Source: Methanotrichaceae archaeon
Lineage (GTDB): Archaea; Halobacteriota; Methanosarcinia; Methanotrichales; Methanotrichaceae
Direction of reading: 5' to 3'
Length of the DNA stretch: 64,000 nucleotides
Assembly (NCBI GenBank): GCA_013178225.1
Contig: JABLXE010000005.1
Span: forward strand, 62,001 to 126,000
Positions 17,934-28,891 of the stretch are shown piece by piece. A model generated the notes under the pieces. It saw only the letters and a program-made list of their open reading frames with translations. It searched no databases and had not been told where the DNA came from. Every line of letters starts with the position of its first letter. The first letter of the stretch is position 1. A program made the translations under genes and the position numbers.

Positions 17934-20324
17934 TTAACTAATCCTCGCCACTGCTGCCACCTCATCGCCAGGCTTCACGTTCATGATCCGCACGCCCTGA
18001 GTGGCCCGACCCTGTACGCGAATGCCGCTGGCAGAGACTCTTATCACCACGCCATCCTTGGTCGTTACCAGCAGCTCGTCCTCTTCGGTCACGGCCGTCG
18101 AGCAGCAGACCTGCCCCTTCTTCATGTCGATGTTCTTGACACCTTTTCCGCCGCGCCTCTGCAGCGGATACTCCTCCATCTCCGTCCTCTTGCCGTAGCC
18201 CTGAGTGGTAACTGTCAGAAGGGTTGAGCCGGATTTCACCACGTCCATGCTGATGATCTCATCCTCGGCTCCTAGACTCATGGCCTTGACCCCCATGGTC
18301 CCGCGATTGCTGGCCCGCACATCGCTCTCTCTGAACCGGATGGCCTTTCCCCGGCGGGTGGCCACCAGCAGATCCTGGCCGTCGGCTGTGAGCCTCGCCG
18401 CAACCAGGCTGTCGCCCTTGAGGTTTACGGCCTTGATCCCGCCCTTGCGGGGGTTCGAAAACGCTCGGATGGGCATCTTGATGATGTTTCCGCTCCGGGT
18501 AACGAGCACGATATAGCCATCGGCATCAAAGCTCTTCACCGGTATGGCTCCAGTCAGGCTTTCGTCGGGCTCCAGATGAAGGAGGTTTACGATGGACTTG
18601 CCCCGGGCCGCCCTCCCCATGGCCGGAACCTCATAAACTTTGAGCCAGTGGGCCTTGCCCTTATCGGTAAAGAACAGCAGATAGTCCTTGGTGGAGGCAG
18701 TGAACACGTCGGTCACGAACTCCTCGCTCTTGGTCTCGGCACCGACAACTCCCCTGCCCCCGCGCCTCTGCATACGGTAGGTGGCCACAGGCTGCCGCTT
18801 GATGTATCCGGAGCTGGTGATGTTCACCGCTACCTCCTCTTCCTGGATCAGATCCTCGTTGGTTACCTCGCCCTCGGCCTCGATGATCTGAGTCCTTCTA
18901 TCATCACCATAGTTCTGAACCAGTTCCTGCAGCTCCTCTTTAATGATGTTCAGCACCTCTAGGCTGCTTCCCAGAATCTGCTTTAGCCGGGCTATGGTCC
19001 GCTCCAGCTCTGCTGCTTCAGATACTATCTTCTCCTGTTCAAGGCCTGTCAGGCGCTGCAGCCTCATATCCAAAATGGCCTTGGCCTGCTCCTCGCTCAG
19101 GCCAAAGGCGGCTACCAGCCCGGTTCGGGCATCGTTTGGCGTAGCCGCTGCCTTGATGATCCTTATTACCTCATCGATGTTGCGAAGGGCTATCAGCAGG
19201 CCGGCCAGAATGTGAGCACGCCGCTCGGCCTGCTCCAGCTCGAACCTAGTGCGCCTCTCGATCACCTGAACCCGGTAATCGATGTAATGCTGCAGCGTAT
19301 CCTTGAGCGGCAGATACTTGGGGAGGCCGTCCACCAGAACCAGGTTGATTATGCCGTAGCTGCTCTGAAGCGCAGTGTGCTTGTGAAGCTGGTTTAAGAC
19401 GACGTGGGCGTTAAATCCACTCTTAACCTCTATTACCATGCGGATTCCGTCCTTGTCCGACTCGTCTCTCAGATCCGATATCCCCTCCAGCCGCCCGGCC
19501 TTGACCATCTCGGCCATATCCTCGATCAGCTTGGCCTTGTTCACCTGGTAGGGAAGCTCGGTAAAGATGATGCGAGTGCCCCTTGATCGCTCCTCGATCT
19601 CAGACTTGGCCTGCAGAATAATGGTTCCCCTGCCGGTGAGATAAGCGCTCTCGATGCCCGTTCTTCCCAGAATGAATCCGCCGGTGGGAAAATCCGGGCC
19701 GGGAAGATGCTCCAAAAGCTCGGCCAGGGTGGAATCGGGGTTATCTATCAGGTGCATGATCGCCGCCGCCAGCTCGTTCAAGTTATGCGGCGGAATATTG
19801 GTGGCCATTCCCACTGCAATTCCCGTGGAGCCGTTGAGCAGCAGATTGGGAAGCTTTGCCGGCAGAACTGACGGCTCCTTCAGCGAGCCGTCGTAGTTGG
19901 GCAGAAAATCAACCGTATCTTTTTCGATATCCTGCAGCATTTCGCCGGCGATGCGGGAGAGCCGGACCTCGGTGTAACGCATAGCTGCGGCAGGATCTCC
20001 GTCGATTGACCCGAAGTTACCCTGGCCGTCGATCAGCGGATAGCGCATGGAAAAGCCCTGAGCCATCCGGACCATGGTATCGTAGATGGCTGCGTCCCCG
20101 TGAGGATGGTACTTACCCATCACGTCACCCACCACGCGCGCCGACTTCTTGAAGGGCTGATCGTGGGTCATCCCCTGCTCGTACATGGCGTAGAGAATGC
20201 GCCGATGAACCGGCTTTAGGCCGTCTCTCACATCCGGGAGCGCTCTTCCCACAATTACGCTCATGGCGTAGTCGATGTAAGAGGACTTCATCTCCTCGGT
20301 GATGTTAACCTGAACTTCTGTCAA
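17934..20324 (-). CDS. gyrA: DNA gyrase subunit A
   Basis: Breaks and rejoins DNA for ATP-driven negative supercoiling with GyrB. The breakage-reunion domain is intact with catalytic Tyr117 in [11 protein letters not shown], preceded by the [22 protein letters not shown] quinolone-region motif. The C-terminal half has six pinwheel repeats, including the GyrA box QRRGGKG (at about residue 730). The 796 residues are normal for archaeal/bacterial GyrA; this is a horizontally acquired gyrase common to Euryarchaeota of this group. The start is TTG 20324 with GTGAGG 6 nt upstream. It follows gyrB by 11 nt, so the two form an operon. Confidence 0.97.
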   Translation of the reverse strand: MTEVQVNITEEMKSSYIDYAMSVIVGRALPDVRDGLKPVHRRILYAMYEQGMTHDQPFKKSARVVGDVMGKYHPHGDAAIYDTMVRMAQGFSMRYPLIDGQGNFGSIDGDPAAAMRYTEVRLSRIAGEMLQDIEKDTVDFLPNYDGSLKEPSVLPAKLPNLLLNGSTGIAVGMATNIPPHNLNELAAAIMHLIDNPDSTLAELLEHLPGPDFPTGGFILGRTGIESAYLTGRGTIILQAKSEIEERSRGTRIIFTELPYQVNKAKLIEDMAEMVKAGRLEGISDLRDESDKDGIRMVIEVKSGFNAHVVLNQLHKHTALQSSYGIINLVLVDGLPKYLPLKDTLQHYIDYRVQVIERRTRFELEQAERRAHILAGLLIALRNIDEVIRIIKAAATPNDARTGLVAAFGLSEEQAKAILDMRLQRLTGLEQEKIVSEAAELERTIARLKQILGSSLEVLNIIKEELQELVQNYGDDRRTQIIEAEGEVTNEDLIQEEEVAVNITSSGYIKRQPVATYRMQRRGGRGVVGAETKSEEFVTDVFTASTKDYLLFFTDKGKAHWLKVYEVPAMGRAARGKSIVNLLHLEPDESLTGAIPVKSFDADGYIVLVTRSGNIIKMPIRAFSNPRKGGIKAVNLKGDSLVAARLTADGQDLLVATRRGKAIRFRESDVRASNRGTMGVKAMSLGAEDEIISMDVVKSGSTLLTVTTQGYGKRTEMEEYPLQRRGGKGVKNIDMKKGQVCCSTAVTEEDELLVTTKDGVVIRVSASGIRVQGRATQGVRIMNVKPGDEVAAVARIS

Positions 20325-20335
20325 TGCTGCCTCAC

Positions 20336-22234
<1,899 letters not shown>

Positions 22235-22280
22235 TTATGCCTCCTGAATAAATAGGACCGTAATGAAATGACTTAAGCAG

Positions 22281-22295
22281 ATATAAGCTTTTCCC
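22281..22295 (-). promoter_or_regulatory. Promoter of gyrB-gyrA
   Basis: On the minus strand GGGAAAAG-CTTATAT is a BRE plus TATA box; transcription would start near 22262. Confidence 0.55.
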
Positions 22296-22427
22296 TTAAA
22301 TATATCAAACTTTTTATTCAAAAAATGCTGAGTCACACTCTCTATCGTATCTCTGTTCCCACCAGAAGCTAGCCATTATCGGACAAGGATAAAAAATTTG
22401 CCACAATACCCGTCTTTTTTGTGACCG

Positions 22428-22512
22428 CCCGGACCCTAGATATCAGCCCATAGCAGGCCGACCCGTCCTGGACCGCTGAATAGGGATTTCGGTTGCAGCT
22501 TTGGGGTCCGGG
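22428..22512. other. Candidate structured RNA or cruciform
   Basis: CCCGGACCC at 22428-22436 is the exact reverse complement of GGGTCCGGG at 22504-22512. The enclosed 67 nt holds smaller pairings such as CAGG/CCTG. Strand and function cannot be told from the sequence. Confidence 0.3.
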
Positions 22513-22573
22513 GACATCTTGAAGCCGGTTCAACATATTATAATAATTTATCAGCAAGAACCCTTTCAATGGA

Positions 22574-22599
22574 CCCGGGCCCGGGCGAAAAGTATTAAT
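22574..22599 (+). promoter_or_regulatory. Promoter and palindrome upstream of the Lrp-type gene
   Basis: The perfect palindrome CCCGGGCCCGGG (22574-22585) directly abuts BRE CGAAAAG and TATA TATTAATT (22586-22599). A start near 22620 leaves a ~30-nt leader. The palindrome could be an operator. Confidence 0.45.
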
Positions 22600-22648
22600 T
22601 CAGGAATGTGCAGAAGCTGAGGTTCACAGTGGGGGAATTAATATAGTA

Positions 22649-22924
22649 ATGGCATTGACGATGATAAAGGTTCAGCCGGGACATGAAATATCGGCTTATG
22701 ACGATCTTCGGACTCGTTCCGGCGTGAAAGACGTATACCGTCTCTTTGGCGAGTACAACTTCTTCCTGGTCCTGCATGCAGAAGAAATTTCGGGTTTGAA
22801 CCGGATTCTGCAGGAAGTAAAGGAAGAGGATAGAGTAGTTGACAGCGGCCCCCTCCTCTTGACCGGAGAAAGCGATCCGGCTAATGCGGCCCACCTCAAG
22901 GTTGGGGGAGCGGTCCTGAGCTGA
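22649..22924 (+). CDS. Stand-alone Lrp/AsnC RAM-domain protein
   Basis: 91 residues comprising only the ligand-binding (RAM) domain of Lrp/AsnC regulators: the opening strand LTMIKVQPGHE, DVYRLFGEYNFFLVLHAE in the middle and VDSGPLLLTGES near the end follow the alpha-beta sandwich. The DNA-binding helix-turn-helix is missing, as in the known stand-alone RAM proteins, so it may bind amino acids and modulate a full-length partner. ATG 22649 is 30 nt from the predicted transcription start. It stands alone, convergent with the DUF35 gene. Confidence 0.82.
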   Translation: MALTMIKVQPGHEISAYDDLRTRSGVKDVYRLFGEYNFFLVLHAEEISGLNRILQEVKEEDRVVDSGPLLLTGESDPANAAHLKVGGAVLS

Positions 22925-22983
22925 AAAAAGCAGGATGAATAGTCCTGAAGCCAAAGTGCTGAGATCTAAAATTCGAGTCCGTT

Positions 22984-23397
22984 TCAATCACAGCAGGTTT
23001 CTTCGATAGGGGCGAACTTGGTGCCGTAGTAAATGATTCCTCTTTCGCCCTCTTTTCCGAGTATTCTGAAAACCGGCCGCACCCTCATCCCTATCTTCAC
23101 GCCGTCCGGGGCTGAAACGATCTGGCCGGTGATCCTAGGCCCCTCGTCCAGCTCAATTATTGCCAGATGATAGGGCGTAAGCCTATCGAAGTCCTCAGTG
23201 GCGTTGTGAATTGTGGTGTAAGTGATGACGGTCCCCGTTCCTTTGAACTTGCATTCCTCCAGCTGTGCACCTCTGCGGCAGTTGGGGCAGATGTTCCTGG
23301 GCGGGAAAAAGCTCTCATTGCAGCTGGTGCAATGGGTTCCTATGAGGCTGTACCGCTGGGGTATGCATCTCCAGAACCTTGGCGCGTGAGTGGTCAT
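22984..23397 (-). CDS. DUF35 Zn-ribbon/OB-fold protein of the thiolase-HMG-CoA synthase complex
   Basis: Bridging subunit of 137 residues. In methanogens a DUF35 protein holds thiolase and HMG-CoA synthase together and passes acetoacetyl-CoA between them; here the three genes are adjacent. The zinc ribbon is CTSCNESFFPPRNICPNC; the OB fold follows (GTVITYTTI, GPRITGQIV). The frame is open to 23466, but ATG 23397 is preceded by AGGTGAT and lies 4 nt after the thiolase stop. The substrate-channelling role is taken from the family and the context. Confidence 0.88.
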   Translation of the reverse strand: MTTHAPRFWRCIPQRYSLIGTHCTSCNESFFPPRNICPNCRRGAQLEECKFKGTGTVITYTTIHNATEDFDRLTPYHLAIIELDEGPRITGQIVSAPDGVKIGMRVRPVFRILGKEGERGIIYYGTKFAPIEETCCD

Positions 23398-23401
23398 GAG
23401 A

Positions 23402-24565
23402 TCACCTGGACAGAATATGAACGATAGCTGTTCCGCCTGAGCCGCCGACGTTATGGGTGAGCCCAATCTCTGCCTCCTCCAACTGACGACGGCCGGCCTC
23501 GCCCCGTAGCTGCAGAACGATCTCGTAGGCCTGCTTGATTCCTGTGGCTCCGACGGGATGGCCGCATGCTTTCAGCCCTCCGGAGGTGTTAACGGACAGG
23601 CTCGACCCCAGTGCCGTCAATCCCTCTTCAGTCGCGATGCCGCCCTGACCTTTCTCGAAGAAGCCCAGATCCTCAATGGCCAGGATCTCGCCGATGGTGA
23701 AGCAATCATGCACCTCGGCCACGTCAACCTGTTTGGGCTCAATTCCGGCCTGGGAAAAGGCAGCGCGAGCGGCATGAACTGTGGCATCAAGCGTGGTCAG
23801 GTCCCGGCGGTCGTGAAGGGCCAGAGTGTCGCTGGCCTGGGAGCTGGCGGCAATCCTTACCGGAGTATCGCTGAGCCTTCCGGCCATCTCGGTTGGTGCC
23901 AGGATCACCGCAGCCGCGCCATCGGATATGGGTGAGCAGTCCAGGACGTGCAGAGGATCTGCAACCATGGGCGAATTCTCCACGTCATCAACTGTGACCT
24001 CCATGTGATACTGGGCTATGGGATTGAAGCAGGCATGATGGTGGTTCTTGACCGCGACCATTGCCATCTGCTCGTGCGTGGTGCCGAAGCGACGCATGTG
24101 CAGCCTGGCCATCATGGCGTAGAGCGCGGGAAACGTGGCTCCGAAGAAGCATTCCCACTCCCGGTCCGCTGCGGAGGCGAGCGCATCAGCGGCGGTTCCG
24201 CTGGAGACATCGGTCATCTTCTCCACGCCTGCCGCAATGACCACGTCCTGGTAGCCGCTGGCAACCGCTAAAACGGCCTGCCGCAGGGCCAGCCCCCCTG
24301 ATGCACAGGCGGCCTCTACCCTGGTGCTCGGAATATGGAGCCGAGACAGGCCGGCATAATCCGATATCAGCGCTCCGATGTGCTCCTGTTCTACAAAACG
24401 GCCTCCGCTCATGTTTCCCACATAGAGCGCATCGATCTCTTCGCCGGTGACACACGCATCTTCGATGGCCATGATCCCGGCCTCAGCCACCATGTCGCGC
24501 AATGATGCATCCCATCGCTCTCCGAACTTGGTGCAGCCCACCCCAATGATTGATACCGGCCTCAT
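23402..24565 (-). CDS. Archaeal acetyl-CoA acetyltransferase (thiolase)
   Basis: Condenses two acetyl-CoA to acetoacetyl-CoA for mevalonate and thus for archaeal lipids. 387 residues. The nucleophile is Cys87 in VEAACASGG; the second set is HDCF near the middle and GHPVGATG near the C-terminus, the His and Gly motifs of the SCP2-type thiolase branch used in archaea. The ATG overlaps the HMG-CoA synthase stop by 4 nt (ATGA) and the DUF35 gene follows after 4 nt, so translation is coupled. The upstream frame extension to 24655 is inside the neighbouring gene and rejected. Confidence 0.93.
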   Translation of the reverse strand: MRPVSIIGVGCTKFGERWDASLRDMVAEAGIMAIEDACVTGEEIDALYVGNMSGGRFVEQEHIGALISDYAGLSRLHIPSTRVEAACASGGLALRQAVLAVASGYQDVVIAAGVEKMTDVSSGTAADALASAADREWECFFGATFPALYAMMARLHMRRFGTTHEQMAMVAVKNHHHACFNPIAQYHMEVTVDDVENSPMVADPLHVLDCSPISDGAAAVILAPTEMAGRLSDTPVRIAASSQASDTLALHDRRDLTTLDATVHAARAAFSQAGIEPKQVDVAEVHDCFTIGEILAIEDLGFFEKGQGGIATEEGLTALGSSLSVNTSGGLKACGHPVGATGIKQAYEIVLQLRGEAGRRQLEEAEIGLTHNVGGSGGTAIVHILSR

Positions 24566-25608
24566 ATTCTCAGCTTGCCCTTGTGCTTGGCATACATGGC
24601 ATAGTCGAGGTACTGGGCTTTGCCGATATAATCCCTTACGGTCGGAGCGCCGCACCGGATCTCGTCAATTCCCTCCTTCACCCTCAAGCTGAAGGCATCG
24701 CTCCCCGCTCCCGAGCCGAAGCTGGTCACGAATATCCGGTCTCCGGGGCGGGCTATGTCCAGGGTGGCAGCCAGTCCAATCAGACAAGAGCCGGAATAGG
24801 TATTTCCGATCATGGGAACGACCAGACCGGGCTCTATCTGCTCCCTGGAAAAGCCCAGCTTGGCGGCGACCCTCACCGGGAATTTGCCATTGGGCTGATG
24901 AAAAACCGCATAATCGTAATCGCCAGGCTCGGTTCCCAGCTTCTTCAGGAGACCTCTGGCTGCGCTGGAGACGTGCTTGAAATACGCCGGCTCGCCGGTG
25001 AAGCGACCCCCGTGTTCGGGATAGGGCATCCCCTCACGCCTCCAGAAGTCAGGGGTATCTGTAGTGAAGGAGTAAAAGCCCTCGATCTCAGCGGCCAAAT
25101 CCTCGCGGCCGATGACATAAGCCGCACCTCCAGCAGCCGCGGTGTACTCCAGCATATCGCCCGGAGCGCCCTGGCTCACATCTGAGCCGATGGCAATTCC
25201 TAGATCTATCAGGCCTGAGCTCACCAGGCCGAGGCAGGCCTGTATGGCAGCCGTTCCGGCTTTGCAGGCAAATTCAAAATCGGCCGCCGTAAATGCAGAT
25301 GAGGCACAAACCGCCTCTCCTACGATGGTGCCGGTGGGCTTGACGGCGTACGGGTGGCTCTCAGAGCCAGCATAGATTGCTCCGATCCTCTTGGGGTCCA
25401 GGTTGGCCCTCATGAGCGCGTTTCTTGCGGCTTCCACGGCAATGGTGACCGAGTCCTCATCCACATCCGGAACGGACTTCTCAAAGACCCGGAGGCTCTC
25501 GGAGATGTCTTCTCCGTTGTCCCAAACGCGGGAGATCTCATTCAACCTTATCCTGAACCTTGGGATGTAGACTCCATAGCTTACAATGCCTGATGCCAAA
25601 TAGGTCAC
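24562..25608 (-). CDS. Hydroxymethylglutaryl-CoA synthase (archaeal type)
   Basis: Makes HMG-CoA from acetoacetyl-CoA and acetyl-CoA, the second step of the mevalonate pathway. 348 residues, the archaeal length. The acyl-binding Cys is C115 in [10 protein letters not shown], the catalytic Glu lies near [12 protein letters not shown], and the His is in FHQPNGKFP. The GTG start at 25608 overlaps the upstream regulator's stop (GTGA); TTG at 25599 with AGGTGA 7 nt before is an equally good start. Its position between the regulator and the thiolase shows a regulator-HMGCS-thiolase-DUF35 operon. Confidence 0.95.
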   Translation of the reverse strand: MTYLASGIVSYGVYIPRFRIRLNEISRVWDNGEDISESLRVFEKSVPDVDEDSVTIAVEAARNALMRANLDPKRIGAIYAGSESHPYAVKPTGTIVGEAVCASSAFTAADFEFACKAGTAAIQACLGLVSSGLIDLGIAIGSDVSQGAPGDMLEYTAAAGGAAYVIGREDLAAEIEGFYSFTTDTPDFWRREGMPYPEHGGRFTGEPAYFKHVSSAARGLLKKLGTEPGDYDYAVFHQPNGKFPVRVAAKLGFSREQIEPGLVVPMIGNTYSGSCLIGLAATLDIARPGDRIFVTSFGSGAGSDAFSLRVKEGIDEIRCGAPTVRDYIGKAQYLDYAMYAKHKGKLRI

Positions 25609-26327
25609 CTTTTGCTGAGGCTGCTGGATATCTCTTCTACCGAAAAGAGAGTGGTCATGAGAGGTATGTTCTCCACCCGAGCGATCTTCATAGCCACCTC
25701 ATCGACCTCGGAGGGCTCCAATCCCTGGAGGATTACGGCACCGGGTTTCAGGTTGCTTATGCGCACTGCGACCATGGGCGACTTCCCGGAATGTATGCCG
25801 GTAAAAATCAGAGCCCGTGCAGTGCTTCGACCGTAGATCTTCTGGAACTGCTCCGGCATCAGCTCAACTATGGCCTTCACGCTATTGATTATCGTATATC
25901 CCCAGATGGTTACATTGGTATTTCCGGAGATCACGCTGGCATTCAGCCATCCGGCCATGTCTGAGAGCATGACGGGCTCCTGGTACTCGCATATGCTGCA
26001 GATGGCATCAAGACCCAGAATATCCCCGAACATGTTTTCATAGGCCCGCAATATATTACAGCCCCGAAGCTCATCGATCTTCAGGAGAGCATCAATTATT
26101 TTAGAAACGATCATTATTCCGGGAGATTTTCGTCTCCCGCTCTCGTAATCGGATATCACGGAGGGCGAGATGCCCAGGTAAGTAGAGAGATCGGTCTGGG
26201 TAATGCCAAAGTTCCTTCTCCATTTCCTGAGGGTCTCGCCCGGGTTTTGGGACAAGGTGATCTCACCTGCGATCTTCTCTGCCAGCAGCCCTCGTGCATT
26301 GGAGATCTCCCCTCCGCCGGAATTCAT
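25605..26327 (-). CDS. HTH transcriptional regulator heading the mevalonate operon
   Basis: 240 residues. The Cro/C1-type helix-turn-helix is at residues ~35-90 ([31 protein letters not shown]). The C-terminal ~140 residues form a conserved ligand-sensing-like domain ([36 protein letters not shown]) found in archaeal regulators of this type. The frame extends into the tRNA gene upstream; ATG 26327 is chosen since its AAGGGAT leader and TATA box at 26352-26358 place the transcript start right at the ATG. A CTAGA-N7-TCTAG dyad wraps that TATA box, so autoregulation is probable. It directly overlaps the HMG-CoA synthase start. Confidence 0.85.
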   Translation of the reverse strand: MNSGGGEISNARGLLAEKIAGEITLSQNPGETLRKWRRNFGITQTDLSTYLGISPSVISDYESGRRKSPGIMIVSKIIDALLKIDELRGCNILRAYENMFGDILGLDAICSICEYQEPVMLSDMAGWLNASVISGNTNVTIWGYTIINSVKAIVELMPEQFQKIYGRSTARALIFTGIHSGKSPMVAVRISNLKPGAVILQGLEPSEVDEVAMKIARVENIPLMTTLFSVEEISSSLSKR

Positions 26328-26346
26328 AATCCCTTGACAGGTCAAA

Positions 26347-26363
26347 CTAGAATATAAATCTAG
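26347..26363 (-). promoter_or_regulatory. Dyad operator over the TATA box of the mevalonate operon
   Basis: CTAGA (26347-26351) and TCTAG (26359-26363) are perfect inverted arms around ATATAAA, which on the minus strand reads TTTATAT, the TATA box. A protein bound here would block TBP. Confidence 0.6.
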
Positions 26364-26418
26364 CGAAAAGTGATTCGGCATTCGCCGTACGCTGAAATAT
26401 CGATTAAAATTGAGTTCA

Positions 26419-26511
26419 TGCGTCGACCGGGATTCGAACCCGGGTTGTAGGCTTGCTTCGCAGTACATGCTGCTTGGAAGGCCCAAGTCATAACCACTAG
26501 ACCATCGACGC
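26419..26511 (-). tRNA. tRNA-Gly (UCC) with a 21-nt intron
   Basis: The acceptor stem GCGTCGA/TCGACGC, D arm, T arm CCGGG-TTCGAAT-CCCGG and anticodon stem TGGGC/GCCTA are complete. The loop reads C-T-TCC-A-A, so the anticodon is TCC. A 21-nt intron (26454-26474) interrupts after position 37, the canonical archaeal site, as expected for bulge-helix-bulge splicing. CCA is not encoded. Confidence 0.95.
26454..26474 (-). other. tRNA-Gly intron
   Basis: 21 nt between nucleotides 37 and 38 of the tRNA; removal restores a 7-nt anticodon loop. Contains a small internal hairpin GCAG/CTGC. Confidence 0.85.
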
Positions 26512-26624
26512 CCGGCACTAGATAACATAAGATGGACTTAACTGTTTCGATCGAAATGCTGCTCAAAGCCGGGGAGTTTCAATGGCGTACCAAAAATGGA
26601 AAAAAGGTCTCATAAAGGCCCTAA

Positions 26625-26759
26625 GGCCAAGAGAATATTCTCGCGGGGCAATAAGGCCCGTGCTGCGGCGGCCACGAGCCGTTTTTTTAGAAAAATATTG
26701 TGGCCAAGATGGGAGGATTTGGCCAAATATTTTGGGCTATTGGCCAATTTGGCCAATAG
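26625..26759. repeat. Hairpin-rich spacer with clustered GGCCAA motifs
   Basis: Four palindromes in ~130 nt: GAGAATATTCTC (26631-26642); GGCCCGTG/CACGAGCC (26655-26680); AAAATATTGTGGCCAA with TTGGCCAAATATTTT (26692-26733); and a perfect 11-bp pair CTATTGGCCAA-T-TTGGCCAATAG (26737-26759). GGCCAA occurs at 26625, 26702, 26721, 26742 and 26751, with two more at 26856 and 26949. The region could be regulatory DNA, a structured RNA or a terminator array. Confidence 0.6.
26655..26688 (+). terminator. Hairpin plus T7 terminator-like element
   Basis: GGCCCGTG pairs with CACGAGCC (one mismatch), followed by GTTTTTTT. It looks like an intrinsic terminator on the plus strand, although no plus-strand gene upstream is supported. 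Confidence 0.35.
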
Positions 26760-26807
26760 TAGCCTATCGGCATCCTAGGATCGAATTTGGTCAATTGCTC
26801 GTGCTGC

Positions 26808-26894
26808 TTAAGCTCCAACGGTCATGCCAAAGCCCACAAGCAAAATGAACGCCACGGCCAATACCCCGATCCAATATGGCAAAACGCTTGACAT
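26808..26894 (-). CDS. 28-aa single-pass membrane protein
   Basis: A very small protein beginning MSSVLPYWIG and continuing as one hydrophobic helix to the end (VLAVAFILLVGFGMTVGA). A strong AGGAGG Shine-Dalgarno stands 6 nt before the ATG, which is the main reason to believe it. It resembles single-helix stabilising subunits of membrane complexes in size only; no family is recognised. It lies between the hairpin-rich spacer and the carS region and is transcribed away from carS. Confidence 0.65.
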   Translation of the reverse strand: MSSVLPYWIGVLAVAFILLVGFGMTVGA

Positions 26895-27282
26895 TTTTAG
26901 CCTCCTGTTTCGTATATTTCAGATATCTCATCTACGCCGGCCGCTCCTGGCCAAATTACATTCAGCTAAAATGAAATTTAACTTTTTTGGTAAAAAAGCC
27001 ATTTTGTTAGCCACCCATAATCCACAATAATATATGAGAAAAATAATTTAATACTTAAAATTTTGTTTTCTTATAGAATATTTTTTAGCCCCATATCATT
27101 TAAATCTAGCAAATAAGGACGCAAAACGCGCATTCAATGCTCAATAGGTAAATCTACCGGGTTGCTTCTGAGTAATGCGGTCTTCGTACCGTCTCCTGAC
27201 TAGGGCTTGCCAAATCGTTCTTTCCCATGCGAAATTTCGTGAGAAAATTTGATATATCCGCGAGGATGCGAGATTCAAAGAG
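26895..27282. other. AT-rich spacer between the 28-aa protein and carS
   Basis: Divergent promoter region. Contains one more GGCCAA (26949-26954) and A/T-rich runs around 27020-27090. No gene or RNA is supported. Confidence 0.5.
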
Positions 27283-27819
27283 ATGTTCCCGCTCTTTACT
27301 GCAATATGGTTGATGCTTCCAGCCTATATCCCCAACAACTGCGCAGTTCTGTTCGGTGGAGGCAGGCCCCTGGATATGGGCAAAACGTTTCAAGATGGCA
27401 AGCGAGTCCTAGGAGACGGAAAAACGTTTCGTGGGACCATTGCAGGGACCGTTTGCGGCCTTGTTGCTGGCCTGCTGCTAAACCAGGTCGCTCATTTGCT
27501 GGCAATGCCCTCGTTTGGTACAGGCCTCGCTCAGATCCCTATCCTCTTCGGACTATCATTTGGGGCCATGCTTGGCGATATCGTGGCGGCATTTTTCAAG
27601 CGGCGACTGGGGCTCAAGAGGGGGGCGCCTTTATTTGTCATCGACCAGCTTGACTTCGTGTTTGGAGCTTGGGCACTCACCCTGATCCTTGCGCCTCAGT
27701 GGTTCTGGGCGAATTTCACACCCACAATTATCATAATAATATTGATAATCACCCCCATCCTGCACCGGCTCACGAATATTATCGGTTATAAATTAGGCGC
27801 AAAAAAAGAACCATGGTGA
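27283..27819 (+). CDS. carS: CDP-archaeol synthase
   Basis: Transfers CMP from CTP to digeranylgeranylglyceryl phosphate, activating the archaeal lipid for head-group attachment, in the membrane. 178 residues with four to five transmembrane helices. The conserved cytoplasmic motif [10 protein letters not shown] (DGKTFRG) near residues 46-55, the [15 protein letters not shown] loop just before it, and DQLDFVFGA near 121-129 identify the CarS family. The leader before ATG 27283 shows only weak SD. It lies before the mtr operon but has its own leader region and is probably separate. Confidence 0.93.
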   Translation: MFPLFTAIWLMLPAYIPNNCAVLFGGGRPLDMGKTFQDGKRVLGDGKTFRGTIAGTVCGLVAGLLLNQVAHLLAMPSFGTGLAQIPILFGLSFGAMLGDIVAAFFKRRLGLKRGAPLFVIDQLDFVFGAWALTLILAPQWFWANFTPTIIIIILIITPILHRLTNIIGYKLGAKKEPW

Positions 27820-27886
27820 GCCTTCTTTAATTTTCCCGCCACTATATCAGTATCTTCACACTCCTTCCAAATAGGTTCGGCCATCG

Positions 27887-27901
27887 CGAAAGCTTTATAA
27901 G
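27887..27901 (+). promoter_or_regulatory. Promoter of the mtr operon
   Basis: CGAAAGCTTTATAAG matches BRE plus TATA box. A start near 27925 would give a leader of about 60 nt ending in GGAGGAGG before mtrE. Confidence 0.65.
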
Positions 27902-27985
27902 TTTAGGTAATTGATACCAAGAGCGTTATAGCCAATTTTATCGCGGAAAATTATGAAATTGGCGAAATGAAAAGGAGGAGGAAAA

Positions 27986-28891
27986 ATGGACGCATTTAGC
28001 ATGGGGCTCGTAGCTGCTATGGGTGCCCTTGCGACGGTTGCGGGAGCTTCTGAGGATATCGAGTCGGATATAGGTTCTCAGAGCAACCCCAACTCGCAGG
28101 TCCAGCTGGCCGCTCAGGTTGGAAATCCCCACAGGATTTACAACAAGGCCATCTCTGGAGAACCGCCCGCCAACGCCCTATGGGCAGCTACAGCGGCCAT
28201 CGTAGCTTATATGCTTATCACGGCTTTCCAGATGCCAGCGTTCTCTGCCTTGGTAATAGGTGCTTCAGTAGCGGCTCTTTTTAACGGAGTATTTTCGATG
28301 AGCTCCTATTTTGGCAGGAACGCCAGCCAGGCGAGGTTCAATCAGTGGATCTATCTGGATATAGTACGATACACGACGCCATCGATCATGGCACATGCAT
28401 GGATAACATCGTTTTGTATTGCGACCATCTCTTACATCATGGCCTATATGTTGCCAACTCCACATCCTTTCCCAATGCCGATTATTGCTCTGATTTGGGG
28501 CTTGGCTGTGGGAGCTATCGGATCATCAGTGGGCGACATTCACTATGGCGGTGAACGTGAGTTCCAGAACAGGGCATTCGGATGCGGTCTGAACACCATG
28601 CTCTCCGGAAACATCGTGAGAAAGGCAGAGGCCGGCCTCAGAAATTCCGTGGACAACGCCTGGTTCTGTACCAAGTTCGGCGGCCCGGCTACCGGAATGG
28701 GATTTGGCCTGACGGTCTTCCTGGATAACTGGAGATCAACGGTATTCGATCCCGTGACTCAGGCACCCTACGCCATCGCTATGGGGATTTTCTTTATCAT
28801 TGTGATGACCCTCTATGCCAACTATGTTGAAAAGTCGGCAAGGAGAAAATACGGCCCGTATCCCGAATACAAGGGGGACGTTGCGGCATGA
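27986..28891 (+). CDS. mtrE: Tetrahydromethanopterin S-methyltransferase subunit E
   Basis: Membrane subunit of the N5-methyl-tetrahydrosarcinapterin:coenzyme M methyltransferase, which couples methyl transfer to sodium export. 301 residues with about six transmembrane helices, and conserved loops such as GSQSNPNSQVQLAAQVGNPH and GDIHYGGEREFQN. MtrC, D and E are thought to form the sodium channel part. First gene of the operon: AAAAGGAGGAGG leads the ATG and a TATA box lies 90 nt upstream. The stop overlaps mtrD by 4 nt (ATGA). Confidence 0.97.
   Translation: MDAFSMGLVAAMGALATVAGASEDIESDIGSQSNPNSQVQLAAQVGNPHRIYNKAISGEPPANALWAATAAIVAYMLITAFQMPAFSALVIGASVAALFNGVFSMSSYFGRNASQARFNQWIYLDIVRYTTPSIMAHAWITSFCIATISYIMAYMLPTPHPFPMPIIALIWGLAVGAIGSSVGDIHYGGEREFQNRAFGCGLNTMLSGNIVRKAEAGLRNSVDNAWFCTKFGGPATGMGFGLTVFLDNWRSTVFDPVTQAPYAIAMGIFFIIVMTLYANYVEKSARRKYGPYPEYKGDVAA

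Noticed and set aside
22369-22569. 66-codon minus-strand frame in the gyrB spacer
   Set aside because: Covers the inverted repeat; no coding pattern.
26582-26848. 88-codon plus-strand frame with GGGGAG before its ATG
   Set aside because: Rich in Arg/Pro/Trp without order, and a hairpin-T7 terminator-like element and several palindromes run through it; it also opposes the microprotein gene.
26824-27030. 68-codon frame opposite the 28-aa protein
   Set aside because: It lies antisense to the better-supported microprotein and has no SD.
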